Below are positions 42,859 to 51,511 of a DNA stretch of 64,000 nucleotides, piece after piece. Source of the DNA: UBA12018 sp051656605 (lineage in GTDB: Bacteria; Bacteroidota; Bacteroidia; Bacteroidales; CAMTPD01); assembly GCA_051656605.1 (NCBI GenBank), contig JBOGCF010000002.1, positions 62,001 to 126,000 on the forward strand, in the 5' to 3' direction. The first letter of the stretch is position 1. Every line of letters starts with the position of its first letter. The notes beneath the pieces are model-generated. The model was not told the DNA's origin. It did not search any database and was given only the letters and a program-made list of their open reading frames with translations. The translations under genes and the position numbers were made by a program.

Positions 42859-43839
42859 ATGTCTAATATCAAATGCATTGGTCTCTTGACTTCGGGTGGC
42901 GATGCTCCCGGTATGAATGCTGCCATCCGTGCAGTAACAAGATCAGCGATCTATAACGGAATGGAAGTAAAAGGTATTTATCGCGGTTATCGCGGATTAA
43001 TATCCGGAGAAATCATTCCTTTCAAAACGCAGAATGTAAGTAATATCATCCAACAAGGTGGTACTATTCTCAAGACTGCTCGTTGTAAAGAATTCATGAC
43101 TCCCGAAGGACGTCAGCTAGCTTTCGAAACTTTACAAAAGGAAGGTATCGACGCTTTGGTAGTAATTGGTGGAGATGGTACCCTTACCGGTGCTCGCATC
43201 TTTGCTCAAGAACACAACTTCCCTATCGTCGGATTACCGGGTACGATCGACAATGACTTGTTTGGCACTGACGTAACCATCGGATACGATACAGCACTAA
43301 ATACGATTGTTGAAGCAGTCGACAAGATTCGCGACACAGCTTCTTCTCATGAGCGCTTGTTCTTTATCGAGGTAATGGGTCGTGATGCAGGTTTCCTTGC
43401 ATTAAACGGAGCTTTGGCTTCAGGAGCAGAGGCTGCAATCATTCCTGAAATTGCAGTAGAAAAAGACCAACTTGCCGAAACAATCGAAAACGGTTTCCGT
43501 AAGTCTAAAAACAGTAGTATTGTATTGGTAGCTGAAAGCGACATTACGGGAGGTGCAATGGGCGTTGCCGAACGTGTAAAGAATGAGTATCCTCAATTTG
43601 ATGTTCGTGTAACTATTCTAGGTCACATCCAACGTGGCGGTTCGCCTACAGCACAAGATAGAATCTTGGCTAGTAGAATGGGTGCTGCTGCTGTTGATGC
43701 ATTACTTGACGATCAACGCAACGTAATGATTGGTATCCATAACGATCAGATTGTATATGTTCCTTTCGCAAAAGCAATCAAAAATGACAAACCAATCAAT
43801 CGTGATCTATTAAATACACTTCGTATTCTATCGATCTAA
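42859..43839 (+). CDS. pfkA: 6-phosphofructokinase (ATP-type)
   Basis: A 326-residue glycolytic kinase of the bacterial PfkA type: TSGGDAPGMNAAIRAVTR (ATP site), VVIGGDGTLTGARIFAQE, catalytic GLPGTIDNDLFGTD, MGRDAGFLAL and LGHIQRGGSPTAQDR. GGDGT is the pattern usually linked to ATP rather than pyrophosphate use. It is monocistronic, with its own promoter box and a terminator shared with the convergent asnS. Confidence 0.96.
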   Translation: MSNIKCIGLLTSGGDAPGMNAAIRAVTRSAIYNGMEVKGIYRGYRGLISGEIIPFKTQNVSNIIQQGGTILKTARCKEFMTPEGRQLAFETLQKEGIDALVVIGGDGTLTGARIFAQEHNFPIVGLPGTIDNDLFGTDVTIGYDTALNTIVEAVDKIRDTASSHERLFFIEVMGRDAGFLALNGALASGAEAAIIPEIAVEKDQLAETIENGFRKSKNSSIVLVAESDITGGAMGVAERVKNEYPQFDVRVTILGHIQRGGSPTAQDRILASRMGAAAVDALLDDQRNVMIGIHNDQIVYVPFAKAIKNDKPINRDLLNTLRILSI

Positions 43840-43863
43840 TTTGCTTGGGTCTTTAATGATATA

Positions 43864-43897
43864 AAAAAAGCTTTCATCTGTCGATGAAAGCTTTTTT
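43864..43897. terminator. Bidirectional terminator between pfkA and asnS
   Basis: A perfect 15-bp stem (43864-43878 with 43883-43897), 4-nt loop, with A- and T-runs on the two sides, between convergent genes. Confidence 0.92.
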
Positions 43898-43915
43898 ATT
43901 TTGGATATTGTTGAA

Positions 43916-45313
43916 TTAGAATTCAGCATTTTTAGGTGTTCTTGCAAAAGGTATTACATCACGAATGTTTGCCATACCTGTTACGAACAACAACAAACGT
44001 TCGAATCCAAGACCAAAACCTGAGTGTGGTGCTGTTCCGAAACGACGTGTATCAAGATACCACCACATATCTTTCATTGGGATACCCATTTCTTCGATAC
44101 GTGCTGCTAGCTTGTCGTAATTTTCTTCACGCTGAGAACCGCCAATGATTTCTCCGATTTTTGGAAACAACACGTCCATTGCACGTACCGTTTTACCATC
44201 CTCGTTAAGCTTCATGTAGAATGCCTTGATATCTTTAGGATAATCAGTTAGAATTACCGGTTTCTTGAAATGATTCTCTACTAAATAGCGCTCGTGCTCT
44301 GATTGTAGATCCACACCCCATTTAACAGGGAATTCAAATTTATGACCACTCTTTTCTAGAATCTCGATACCCTCTGTATATGGAAGACGAACAAAGTCGT
44401 TTGCTACTACAAAGTTCAAACGATCGATCAATTCATTATCCCACATTTTGCAAAGGAATTCAAGATCATCCTTACAATTATCCAATGCATATTGAATCAA
44501 ATACTTTAAGAAGTCTTCCGCAAGATCCATATTTTCTTTGATCTCGTTGAAGGCAACCTCTGGTTCTACCATCCAGAATTCTGCAAGGTGACGAGGTGTA
44601 TTTGAGTTTTCTGCACGGAAAGTAGGACCAAATGTATAGATAGCACCTAAAGCCATTGCTCCAAGTTCTCCTTCCAATTGACCTGACACCGTAAGATTTG
44701 ATTGCTTACCAAAGAAGTCTTGTGAATAATCAACCTTACCTTCTTCTGTACGCGGTGGATTTTCAAGATCTAATGTAGTAACTTGAAACATTTGACCAGC
44801 GCCTTCTGCATCCGATGCTGTAATGATCGGTGTATGTAGATAGAAGAATCCTTTTTGGTTGAAGTAGTTGTGAATTGCGAATGCCATAGCATGACGAATT
44901 CTCAATACTGCGCCAAAAGTATTGGTACGCGGACGAAGGTGCGCGATTTCACGTAAGAACTCTAATGTGTGACCTTTTTTCTGCAATGGATAAGTCGTAG
45001 GATCTGCAGTTCCGTAGATTTCAATTTCTTCAGCTTGTATCTCAGCAGTCTGACCTTTACCTTGTGACTCGACAAGAAGACCGTTTACATTGATACAAGA
45101 TCCTGTTGTAATTGGTTTCAACTCTTCTTCACTGAAGCGAGTCATATCAATCACAACTTGAATATTATGAATTGTAGAACCATCATTTAAAGCAACAAAA
45201 CTAACATGCTTGTTTCCTCTACGGGTTCTCACCCATCCTTTTACATTGACTTTGGTACCAATAGCCGGGTTTTTAACCGCGTCTACGATTTTAGTTCTAC
45301 TAATTGTTTCCAT
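43916..45313 (-). CDS. asnS: Asparaginyl-tRNA synthetase
   Basis: A 465-residue class IIb synthetase: N-terminal OB-fold anticodon-binding domain (NVKGWVRTRRGNKHVSFVAL), then catalytic core with AFAIHNYFNQKGFFYLHTPI, GPTFRAENSNTPRHLAEFWM and motif 3 in GFGLGFERLLLFVTG. The Asn enzyme is distinguished from AspRS by this overall length and pattern. It is separated from the upstream pseudouridine synthase gene by a terminator, so it needs its own promoter in the 34-bp region that follows; none was recognised. Confidence 0.96.
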   Translation of the reverse strand: METISRTKIVDAVKNPAIGTKVNVKGWVRTRRGNKHVSFVALNDGSTIHNIQVVIDMTRFSEEELKPITTGSCINVNGLLVESQGKGQTAEIQAEEIEIYGTADPTTYPLQKKGHTLEFLREIAHLRPRTNTFGAVLRIRHAMAFAIHNYFNQKGFFYLHTPIITASDAEGAGQMFQVTTLDLENPPRTEEGKVDYSQDFFGKQSNLTVSGQLEGELGAMALGAIYTFGPTFRAENSNTPRHLAEFWMVEPEVAFNEIKENMDLAEDFLKYLIQYALDNCKDDLEFLCKMWDNELIDRLNFVVANDFVRLPYTEGIEILEKSGHKFEFPVKWGVDLQSEHERYLVENHFKKPVILTDYPKDIKAFYMKLNEDGKTVRAMDVLFPKIGEIIGGSQREENYDKLAARIEEMGIPMKDMWWYLDTRRFGTAPHSGFGLGFERLLLFVTGMANIRDVIPFARTPKNAEF

Positions 45314-45347
45314 TATTTCTAAATTAAATTCATGGTTAATGAAAAAA

Positions 45348-45372
45348 CTTAGCCGGCTTTTGAAACCGGCTA
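45348..45372 (-). terminator. Intrinsic terminator of the pseudouridine synthase gene
   Basis: An 8-bp stem (45348-45355 with 45365-45372). In the minus-strand transcript it is followed by a U-run complementary to the A-run at 45341-45346. Confidence 0.8.
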
Positions 45373-45382
45373 AATCTATTTA

Positions 45383-46852
45383 TTATTCAAATGCTCCCAT
45401 GCGAAGCATGTTTACTTCTTTTTCAGTTAAGAAACGCCATTTGCCACGGCTTAGGTTTTTCTTAGTAAGACCTGCGAAATAAACACGGTCTAGTTTTGTA
45501 ACACGGTAACCTAGTGTTTCAAAAATACGACGTACAATACGGTTACGACCTGAGTGAATTTCGATACCAACTTGAGATTTGTCGTCTTCAGTTGCGTAGC
45601 TAATTGCGTCAGCGTGAATTTCACCGTCTTCAAGCTCGATACCATTTGCAATCTTCTCCATATCTTCGATTGCTACCGGTTTATCCAACCATACGTGATA
45701 GATTTTCTTCTTCTTGTATGATGGATGTGTTAGCTTAGATGCTAGATCTCCATCATTTGTCAACAACAATACACCTGTTGTGTTTCTGTCAAGACGACCT
45801 ACAGGGTAGATTCTTTCACGACATGCGTTCTTTACAAGATCCATTACTGTAAGACGTTCTTGTGGATCGTCTGAAGTAGTTACACAGTTTTTAGGCTTGT
45901 TAAGTACGATATACACCTTACTTTCGATGCTTACCGCCTGATCGTGGAACGTAACATTGTCTGCTCTTGTGATCTTAGTACCTAATTCTGTTACAACTTG
46001 ATCATTCACCTTTACAACTCCAGCTTGGATATATTCATCGGCCTCACGACGAGAACATACACCTGCATTAGCCAAAAACTTGTTCAAACGAATTGGCTCA
46101 TTTGGATCTGCCAATACTTCTTTGTACTTCAATTGTTTTTGGAAGCTGTATTTTGCATTTGGATTATAATCATCACTTCTGCGTTGCATTGGACGATTGC
46201 CCCCACCTTGTTGTGGTCTGCCATAGCCACCTTGTTGTGGTCTGCCATAACCGCCGCCTTGCTGTGGTCTGCCATAACCGCCACCTTGTTGTGGTCTGCC
46301 ATAACTATTACCTTGCTGTGGTCTGCCATAACCGCCGCCTTGTTGTGGTCTGCCATAACCGCCACCTTGTTGTGGTCTGCCATAACTACCGCCGCCTTGT
46401 TGTGGTCTACCATAACCGCCACCTCTATTATTATTGTCATAATTTGGTGTTCTGGTTTCACCTACACGAGGTCTTCTTCTTTTTAGACTATCGTCGCCCC
46501 CTTCTGGAGTTGAGCTATACACACGTGCAGAACGATCATCTTGATTTCCGTAAGAACGATTCTGATTGTAGCCATCGTTGTTATACGATGGGCGATTGCC
46601 ATAAGATGGACGATTACCATAAGACGGACGGTCGCCACCTTGACGATTACCATATGATGGACGATCGCCGCCTTGACGATTGCCATAAGATGGACGATTA
46701 CCACCTGAACGGTCGTAAGATCTTTTTTCATAACCACCTTCATTTCTGAAGTTTGGATTATAAGATCTTCTTTCTTGTCCATCTCTTTCTTGATAGTCAT
46801 TGTTTCTAACAATTACTTTTCTTGGACGAGCATCTTCTCTGTCTGTGTTCAT
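45383..46852 (-). CDS. RluB-type 23S rRNA pseudouridine synthase with repetitive disordered N-terminus
   Basis: A 489-residue protein. The first ~240 residues are low-complexity, rich in Gly, Arg, Tyr, Gln and Asn, with copies of RPSYGNR (about residues 51-87) and eight copies of YGRPQQ separated by short Gly runs (about 144-216). An S4 RNA-binding domain follows near 252 (RLNKFLANAGVCSRREADEY), then the RsuA/RluB catalytic domain with the catalytic Asp in GRLDRNTTGVLLLTNDGDL near 352. The family isomerises uridine in 23S rRNA. The tail resembles RGG-type RNA-binding segments. A purB gene lies 65 bp upstream on the same strand and a terminator follows. Confidence 0.9.
   Translation of the reverse strand: MNTDREDARPRKVIVRNNDYQERDGQERRSYNPNFRNEGGYEKRSYDRSGGNRPSYGNRQGGDRPSYGNRQGGDRPSYGNRPSYGNRPSYNNDGYNQNRSYGNQDDRSARVYSSTPEGGDDSLKRRRPRVGETRTPNYDNNNRGGGYGRPQQGGGSYGRPQQGGGYGRPQQGGGYGRPQQGNSYGRPQQGGGYGRPQQGGGYGRPQQGGYGRPQQGGGNRPMQRRSDDYNPNAKYSFQKQLKYKEVLADPNEPIRLNKFLANAGVCSRREADEYIQAGVVKVNDQVVTELGTKITRADNVTFHDQAVSIESKVYIVLNKPKNCVTTSDDPQERLTVMDLVKNACRERIYPVGRLDRNTTGVLLLTNDGDLASKLTHPSYKKKKIYHVWLDKPVAIEDMEKIANGIELEDGEIHADAISYATEDDKSQVGIEIHSGRNRIVRRIFETLGYRVTKLDRVYFAGLTKKNLSRGKWRFLTEKEVNMLRMGAFE
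46203..46420. repeat. Coding minisatellite of 27-bp units
   Basis: Eight near-identical units of about 27 bp (one shortened by a codon) encode GGYGRPQQG within the pseudouridine synthase gene. All changes are whole codons, so the frame is kept. Confidence 0.9.
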
Positions 46853-46917
46853 TTTCCTGAATAATTGAATTGTAAATACTCTTTTTGCAACCTCACGGTT
46901 ACGTCTCTCATTTAATA

Positions 46918-48261
46918 TTAAATACCAGTATAATTATGTGGTGTTATTTTTTTCAACTCTTCTTTTACATCATCACTTACTTGAAGTGTGTCGATAAATT
47001 CACGAATTGAAGTTTCTGTTATACCTTCGTTGGTACGAGTTAAAGCTTTAAGCGCTTCATAAGGTTTCGGGTATCCTTCTCTACGAAGAATAGTTTGAAT
47101 ACCTTCTGCTACAACAGCCCAACAATTATCAAGGTCATTATACAAAGCTTGTTCATTTAATAACAATTTACCCAAACCTTTTGATAAACTTTGCAATGCA
47201 ATTAACATATGTGCAAATGGCACACCCACATTACGAAGTACCGTCGAGTCTGTAAGGTCACGTTGCAACCTTGAGATTGGCAGTTTTGCAGCCAAATGTT
47301 CTAATATTGCATTTGCAACACCCAAATTTCCTTCTGCATTTTCGAAGTCGATTGGATTTACTTTGTGTGGCATCGCAGATGATCCTACTTCTCCAGCTTT
47401 AATTTTTTGCTTGAAGTATTCCATCGAGATATATTGCCAGAAGTCACGGTTTAAGTCGACCAAAATAGTATTGATACGTTTTAGACCGTCAAATAAAGCT
47501 GCAAGATTATCATAGTTTGAAATTTGTGTAGTCCATTCCTCTCTCTCCAGACCTAAATGGTTTGCTACAAAATCATTTCCAAAATCTTTCCAATTTACGG
47601 ATGGATAAGCAACATTATGAGCATTGAAATTACCTGTTGCTCCACCAAATTTCGCAGAAATAGGAGTTGCTTTTACAAGCTCCAACTGCTTTTCTAGTCT
47701 ATATACGAAAACCATTACTTCTTTACCCAAACGAGTTGGTGATGCTGGTTGTCCGTGTGTTTTAGCAAGCATTGAAATGTTACTCCATTCATTGGCATAT
47801 TTTTTAAGCATATCCAATACATCTGTAAACATTGGGTAGTATACATCTACTAATGCTTCTTTTATTGACAAAGGTACAGAGGTATTATTGATATCTTGCG
47901 AAGTAAGCCCAAAATGGATAAACTCTTTGTAATCTTCCAGTTTAAGCAAGTCGAATTTTTCTTTAATAAAATACTCAACTGCCTTAACATCATGATTTGT
48001 TACACTTTCAATCTCCTTGATCTTCTTTGCGTCTTCAACCGAAAAATCTTTGTATACTTTACGCAAATCTTCGATAAGCCCCGGGTTAGACAATCCACTT
48101 AACTGAGGCAAGACATCCATCAATGCAATAAAATACTCTATCTCTACCTGCACTCTATACTTGATCAGTGCATATTCTGAAAAGTAAGCCGACAATACCG
48201 AAGTTTTGTCTCTATAACGCCCATCAACGGGTGATACAGCAGTTAGCGGTGTAAATTCCAT
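46918..48261 (-). CDS. purB: Adenylosuccinate lyase
   Basis: A 447-residue fumarase/aspartase-superfamily enzyme, acting at two steps of purine synthesis (SAICAR and adenylosuccinate cleavage). Signature loop GSSAMPHKVNPIDFENAEGN, TSQDINNTSVPLSIKEAL and KTHGQPASPTRLGKE are seen. The start is MEFTPLTAVSPVDGRY, which matches family N-termini. A TAACTTTG box lies upstream at 48285-48292 on the minus strand. Confidence 0.96.
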   Translation of the reverse strand: MEFTPLTAVSPVDGRYRDKTSVLSAYFSEYALIKYRVQVEIEYFIALMDVLPQLSGLSNPGLIEDLRKVYKDFSVEDAKKIKEIESVTNHDVKAVEYFIKEKFDLLKLEDYKEFIHFGLTSQDINNTSVPLSIKEALVDVYYPMFTDVLDMLKKYANEWSNISMLAKTHGQPASPTRLGKEVMVFVYRLEKQLELVKATPISAKFGGATGNFNAHNVAYPSVNWKDFGNDFVANHLGLEREEWTTQISNYDNLAALFDGLKRINTILVDLNRDFWQYISMEYFKQKIKAGEVGSSAMPHKVNPIDFENAEGNLGVANAILEHLAAKLPISRLQRDLTDSTVLRNVGVPFAHMLIALQSLSKGLGKLLLNEQALYNDLDNCWAVVAEGIQTILRREGYPKPYEALKALTRTNEGITETSIREFIDTLQVSDDVKEELKKITPHNYTGI

Positions 48262-48284
48262 ATAATCTTATTATTGTAGTACTG

Positions 48285-48292
48285 CAAAGTTA
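48285..48292 (-). promoter_or_regulatory. Putative -7 box of purB
   Basis: Minus-strand TAACTTTG, 24 bp upstream of the purB start; no TTG at the usual -33 distance. Confidence 0.5.
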
Positions 48293-48352
48293 ATATATTA
48301 TTCTATTTTTGAAGCTGATGCAATTTATTTTTTGATTTTTTCTCCCAAAGTG

Positions 48353-48382
48353 TTGCAATATAAAAAAAATGACGTATCTTTG
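48353..48382 (+). promoter_or_regulatory. Promoter of the tRNA-Val array (-33/-7)
   Basis: TTG (48353-48355), 19 bp, TATCTTTG (48375-48382): an excellent Bacteroidetes consensus promoter, 41 bp before the first tRNA. Confidence 0.75.
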
Positions 48383-48423
48383 CATCGCAATTGAGAACAA
48401 AACATCTCTTCTGCACAATTATC

Positions 48424-48498
48424 GGGTTCATAGCTCAGCTGGTTCAGAGCACCTGCCTTACAAGCAGGGGGTCATAGGTTCGAATCCTATTGGACCCA
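48424..48498 (+). tRNA. tRNA-Val (UAC), copy 1
   Basis: A 75-nt cloverleaf. The anticodon stem CCTGC/GCAGG encloses loop CTTACAA (anticodon TAC), and the T-loop is TTCGAAT. The acceptor GGGTTCA pairs with TGGACCC. CCA is not encoded. Confidence 0.95.
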
Positions 48499-48533
48499 CG
48501 ATAAAAACAAGTTCTTTTATTAATTTATTTATC

Positions 48534-48608
48534 GGGTTCATAGCTCAGCTGGTTCAGAGCACCTGCCTTACAAGCAGGGGGTCATAGGTTCGAATCCTAT
48601 TGGACCCA
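48534..48608 (+). tRNA. tRNA-Val (UAC), copy 2
   Basis: Identical 75 nt to copy 1, after a 35-bp spacer. Confidence 0.95.
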
Positions 48609-48645
48609 CGATAAAAAACAAGTTCTTTTTATTAATTTATTTATC

Positions 48646-48720
48646 GGGTTCATAGCTCAGCTGGTTCAGAGCACCTGCCTTACAAGCAGGGGGTCATAGG
48701 TTCGAATCCTATTGGACCCA
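48646..48720 (+). tRNA. tRNA-Val (UAC), copy 3
   Basis: Identical 75 nt to copy 1; the spacer before it is almost the same as the first spacer. Confidence 0.95.
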
Positions 48721-48754
48721 CGATAAAACAAGTTCTTTTTTATTAAAGACTTCC

Positions 48755-48829
48755 GGGTTCATAGCTCAGCTGGTTCAGAGCACCTGCCTTACAAGCAGGG
48801 GGTCATAGGTTCGAATCCTATTGGACCCA
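48755..48829 (+). tRNA. tRNA-Val (UAC), copy 4
   Basis: Identical 75 nt; the preceding spacer begins like the earlier spacers but differs at its end. Confidence 0.95.
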
Positions 48830-48862
48830 CGGAATAATATCATTCTTTCTATTTAGACATTC

Positions 48863-48937
48863 GGGTTCATAGCTCAGCTGGTTCAGAGCACCTGCCTTAC
48901 AAGCAGGGGGTCATAGGTTCGAATCCTATTGGACCCA
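48863..48937 (+). tRNA. tRNA-Val (UAC), copy 5
   Basis: Identical 75 nt; the preceding spacer is unrelated to the others. A terminator follows directly. Confidence 0.95.
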
Positions 48938-48939
48938 CG

Positions 48940-48970
48940 AAGCTACCTTATACAAGGTAGCTTTTTTTTA
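48940..48970 (+). terminator. Intrinsic terminator of the tRNA-Val array
   Basis: A perfect 10-bp stem (48940-48949 with 48954-48963), 4-nt loop, followed by a T-run. Confidence 0.9.
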
Positions 48971-49013
48971 TTTATAGACTTTATCGATTGTAAAATCACC
49001 ACAGTAGGTTGAT

Positions 49014-49733
49014 TCAATCAACAGCCACATCTTCTATAATTACTTTATTTTCAATTCTTCTATAATTCCCTTCAGGTAAATATTTCATAAGTTCTTCGTT
49101 ACACTTTTGTGCTACTCTATGATGCTTTATTTGTGTAGAATTCAATGAAGTTAGAGAGATTGAAACCAATGAGAGTATAGCTTCAGCCGCTAAAGTTGTT
49201 TGACTATTGTCACTAGAATTAGGATCTGTTGACAAGTCAATCGTTCCATCAGCTTCAGTTTCTATGATTCTTCGAAACAAAATCTTATCTGTCGAAGTAT
49301 CCTTAAAGATATACTCGACCTGCACTGATACAGCTCCAACCATAGCCAACTTTTCCCATCGGTGTATGATCGTAAATAATGCAACTTCAGCTCCTAAATA
49401 CTTCTTAAACTTTGAAAGTCTACTTTTCAAAAAACGTTCCGAATCGTATCCACTTTCATGTCTTAAGAAATCTAGAGTAAGCAATGGTGGCATTACATAA
49501 AACCCTTTCTCCACAAGAGGCTTAGCTAATGTTGCATAAAAATACTCTTTTGCGCGCACGTGATGTGTTTTATTTATAGGAGGCATAATAACTAAAATGT
49601 TCGGAATGCTATCTTCTTGCAGATATTGCTCTGGATCATTCGTTACAGCAACGACATTTACTTTACTCGTATAACAAGAGGTAAAGCTCATAAAATAAAA
49701 TAACACTAAAATGACTATATTAATTCGATTCAT
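49014..49733 (-). CDS. GNA1162-family (DUF799) lipoprotein
   Basis: A 239-residue lipoprotein with lipobox FTSC near residue 20. Family features are SIPNILVIMPPINKTHHVRA, the PLVEKGFYVMPPLL segment and YLGAEVALFTIIHRWEKLAM. GNA1162 of Neisseria is an outer-membrane-associated lipoprotein with a TolB-N-terminal-like fold; its gene lies beside DUF4810 and CsgG homologues, the same neighbours as here. Its start overlaps the end of the DUF4810 gene by 14 bp. It is the last gene of the operon. Role unknown; part of an envelope secretion or assembly complex is an inference. Confidence 0.85.
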   Translation of the reverse strand: MNRINIVILVLFYFMSFTSCYTSKVNVVAVTNDPEQYLQEDSIPNILVIMPPINKTHHVRAKEYFYATLAKPLVEKGFYVMPPLLTLDFLRHESGYDSERFLKSRLSKFKKYLGAEVALFTIIHRWEKLAMVGAVSVQVEYIFKDTSTDKILFRRIIETEADGTIDLSTDPNSSDNSQTTLAAEAILSLVSISLTSLNSTQIKHHRVAQKCNEELMKYLPEGNYRRIENKVIIEDVAVD

Positions 49734-50067
49734 TAGTTCGCTTCAAAATTTGTTGAATAAAAACAGTTGATTCAGGATACAAAGCAACCTCCATTTCAAA
49801 ATATTTTTGTGCAACATCTTGAAATCCATCTTTCAGTAATAAATATCCGTAGTCTGCACAAATACCAGGAGGAATGGGTTTCTTTTTCTTTTTAGCCTTG
49901 CGCATCATTTCTATACAAGTCTGTTTCAACTCTAGAGTGCTTTTATCCCCTGGATCTGAGTAAAATTGATAAACAGTCTTGTCATACTTTCCCCAACTAT
50001 ACAACTCGTTAGATGATCCACATGACGTGAATATACAAAGTATGCTTAACAAATAAATGAGCTTCAT
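49720..50067 (-). CDS. DUF4810 lipoprotein
   Basis: A 115-residue lipoprotein (lipobox FTSC, Cys16). The family opening NELYSWGKYDKTVYQFY is followed by a Lys-rich helix (RKAKKKKKPIPPGICADYGY) and a TPR-like C-terminal helical stretch. It starts inside the end of the upstream gene (4-bp overlap) and overlaps the GNA1162 gene by 14 bp, so it is translationally coupled to both. Confidence 0.83.
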   Translation of the reverse strand: MKLIYLLSILCIFTSCGSSNELYSWGKYDKTVYQFYSDPGDKSTLELKQTCIEMMRKAKKKKKPIPPGICADYGYLLLKDGFQDVAQKYFEMEVALYPESTVFIQQILKRTNESN

Positions 50068-50396
50068 GGCAATATAATTTGACGGGTCTCTTGCAAAGAA
50101 AGAAAGACCTCTGAATCATATAATAAATCAGATTTATCCATAATTTTAATTCTGTGTTTACCTTTAGAAACCATATATACATCACCTTTGATTGTATGAG
50201 GTTTAACTCTGTTTACTTTTGCTTCGAATGGTTGATTGTCATCGATATATACCTTTACAGACTTCGGAGATTGTTTATCCATAGTTATAAACTGCAAATA
50301 AGAGACATTTTCCATAGGCGAAGTTTGTGAATACTGGCCCATTTTACACGCGGAAAGCAAAAACAGAGATAAACAAACAAGTAATAGTCGTTTCAT
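50064..50396 (-). CDS. Hypothetical small lipoprotein of the CsgG operon
   Basis: A 110-residue lipoprotein with lipobox LLSAC near residue 17. The mature part is a compact beta-rich domain (KSVKVYIDDNQPFEAKVNRV; HRIKIMDKSDLLYDSEVFLS), resembling PEGA-like surface domains by eye, but no family is assigned. It overlaps csgG-like by 4 bp upstream and DUF4810 by 4 bp downstream. Its position inside a tightly overlapping operon suggests a partner of the CsgG-like protein. Confidence 0.75.
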   Translation of the reverse strand: MKRLLLVCLSLFLLSACKMGQYSQTSPMENVSYLQFITMDKQSPKSVKVYIDDNQPFEAKVNRVKPHTIKGDVYMVSKGKHRIKIMDKSDLLYDSEVFLSLQETRQIILP

Positions 50397-51331
50397 AATA
50401 CTCTTTCTTTTACAACATAGTTGAACATTTCCCCATTTACAATAACGCCTTCAATCACTTTAACAACTGAAAACTCATTATTCGCCGTATCACCACCCAG
50501 CGATACAACCTCTATTTTTGCAGCACATTTTCCAGGTAATTGAAGCGTCATTCCATTTTGTGGGTTTATTACATTTTTTCCCTTCGTAAAAACTTCAAAA
50601 ATATCTCCAACAGCTACTCCTTGTGAATTTCCACCAGACATGATGTATCCACCTTCAAACTCTTCAATCAAATATGCCTTCCAAGGTCGATCCATACAAT
50701 TAGTAATTACATTCTCAACTAATTTAGAGATCGCAACCTCTATTGCTTTATCATCTAATGTTGCATCATAGCCTGCCTCTCCTCCAAAACCTAGAACAGT
50801 TTTACTTTTGATCTCAGATTCTCCTTTAGCTTCTTCAGAATAAACAATCTCACCGGTAGCTACATCGATTAATCGAATCGAAACTCCTGCTTCAACTGTT
50901 TGCTTAACGCTTCTCGAGAATAATTTAGAATTACCTGTATTCTTCCGTCCATACTCGGTAATAGCTCCTACAATAATATAATCTGCCCCAACTAATGATG
51001 TATCTAACTTATTTATTGCTTGCTCCGCTATTATCTGATCCAAGTCAGATCTTTCTAATAAAATAAATTTTTCTGATGCTGCTAATTTTGAACTCAAGAT
51101 ATCCATTGCCTGCTTCTCCATAGGGTCGTTCTCTTTATCAAAAAATAACCCTTTAGCATACCGCGTCTCATTTGTAAATCGAGCTATAGCAACCTTTCGT
51201 TTCAGCATTTTTTGCGTGGATTTAGACCCTGAAAGATCTTGTCTTTCTAGTTCATTATGAATGATATTTTGAGCTTCTATTGATACAATAGACATCAACA
51301 TCGTTAGGAATAATAAAGTCGTTCGTTTCAT
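50393..51331 (-). CDS. CsgG/HfaB-family outer-membrane secretion or assembly protein
   Basis: A 312-residue exported protein. The CsgG family is seen in KRKVAIARFTNETRYAKG, SEKFILLERSDLDQIIAEQA, VGADYIIVGAITEYGRKNTG and VEAGVSIRLIDVATGEIVYS. E. coli CsgG forms a nonameric channel for curli subunits and is a lipoprotein; here the signal peptide ends IEAQ with no lipobox Cys, so this copy appears non-lipidated. Curli genes are absent. It is the first gene of a four-gene operon with overlapping ends; a TATATTTG box lies on the minus strand at 51373-51380. Confidence 0.88.
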   Translation of the reverse strand: MKRTTLLFLTMLMSIVSIEAQNIIHNELERQDLSGSKSTQKMLKRKVAIARFTNETRYAKGLFFDKENDPMEKQAMDILSSKLAASEKFILLERSDLDQIIAEQAINKLDTSLVGADYIIVGAITEYGRKNTGNSKLFSRSVKQTVEAGVSIRLIDVATGEIVYSEEAKGESEIKSKTVLGFGGEAGYDATLDDKAIEVAISKLVENVITNCMDRPWKAYLIEEFEGGYIMSGGNSQGVAVGDIFEVFTKGKNVINPQNGMTLQLPGKCAAKIEVVSLGGDTANNEFSVVKVIEGVIVNGEMFNYVVKERVL

Positions 51332-51372
51332 ACTCTAAGAAGTTACATTTCAACAATCAAATACATTTATCG

Positions 51373-51380
51373 CAAATATA
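51373..51380 (-). promoter_or_regulatory. Putative -7 box of the CsgG operon
   Basis: Minus-strand TATATTTG, 42 bp upstream of the first gene. Confidence 0.5.
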
Positions 51381-51511
51381 TCTGAAAATCCACAAGATCA
51401 TTCAATTAAACAAACTTTAAGCAATAAAACAGAATAAACATCTTTCTTAGCTATAAATGTAAACTCAAAAAACAAAAAAGCAGTCAGATATACATCTAAC
51501 TGCTTTCAAAG

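Noticed and set aside
46203..46420. Regular repeats resembling a CRISPR array
   Set aside because: Repeats are contiguous, codon-phased and without unique spacers, and there are no cas genes.
46093..46749. Large open frames opposite and out of frame with the pseudouridine synthase repeats
   Set aside because: They arise because the 27-bp repeat lacks stop codons in several frames. The products are His/Val/Cys-rich with no domain, while the minus-strand frame carries S4 and catalytic motifs.
48424..48937. Evenly spaced repeats resembling a CRISPR array
   Set aside because: Each 75-nt repeat folds as a tRNA-Val and the spacers are similar to each other.
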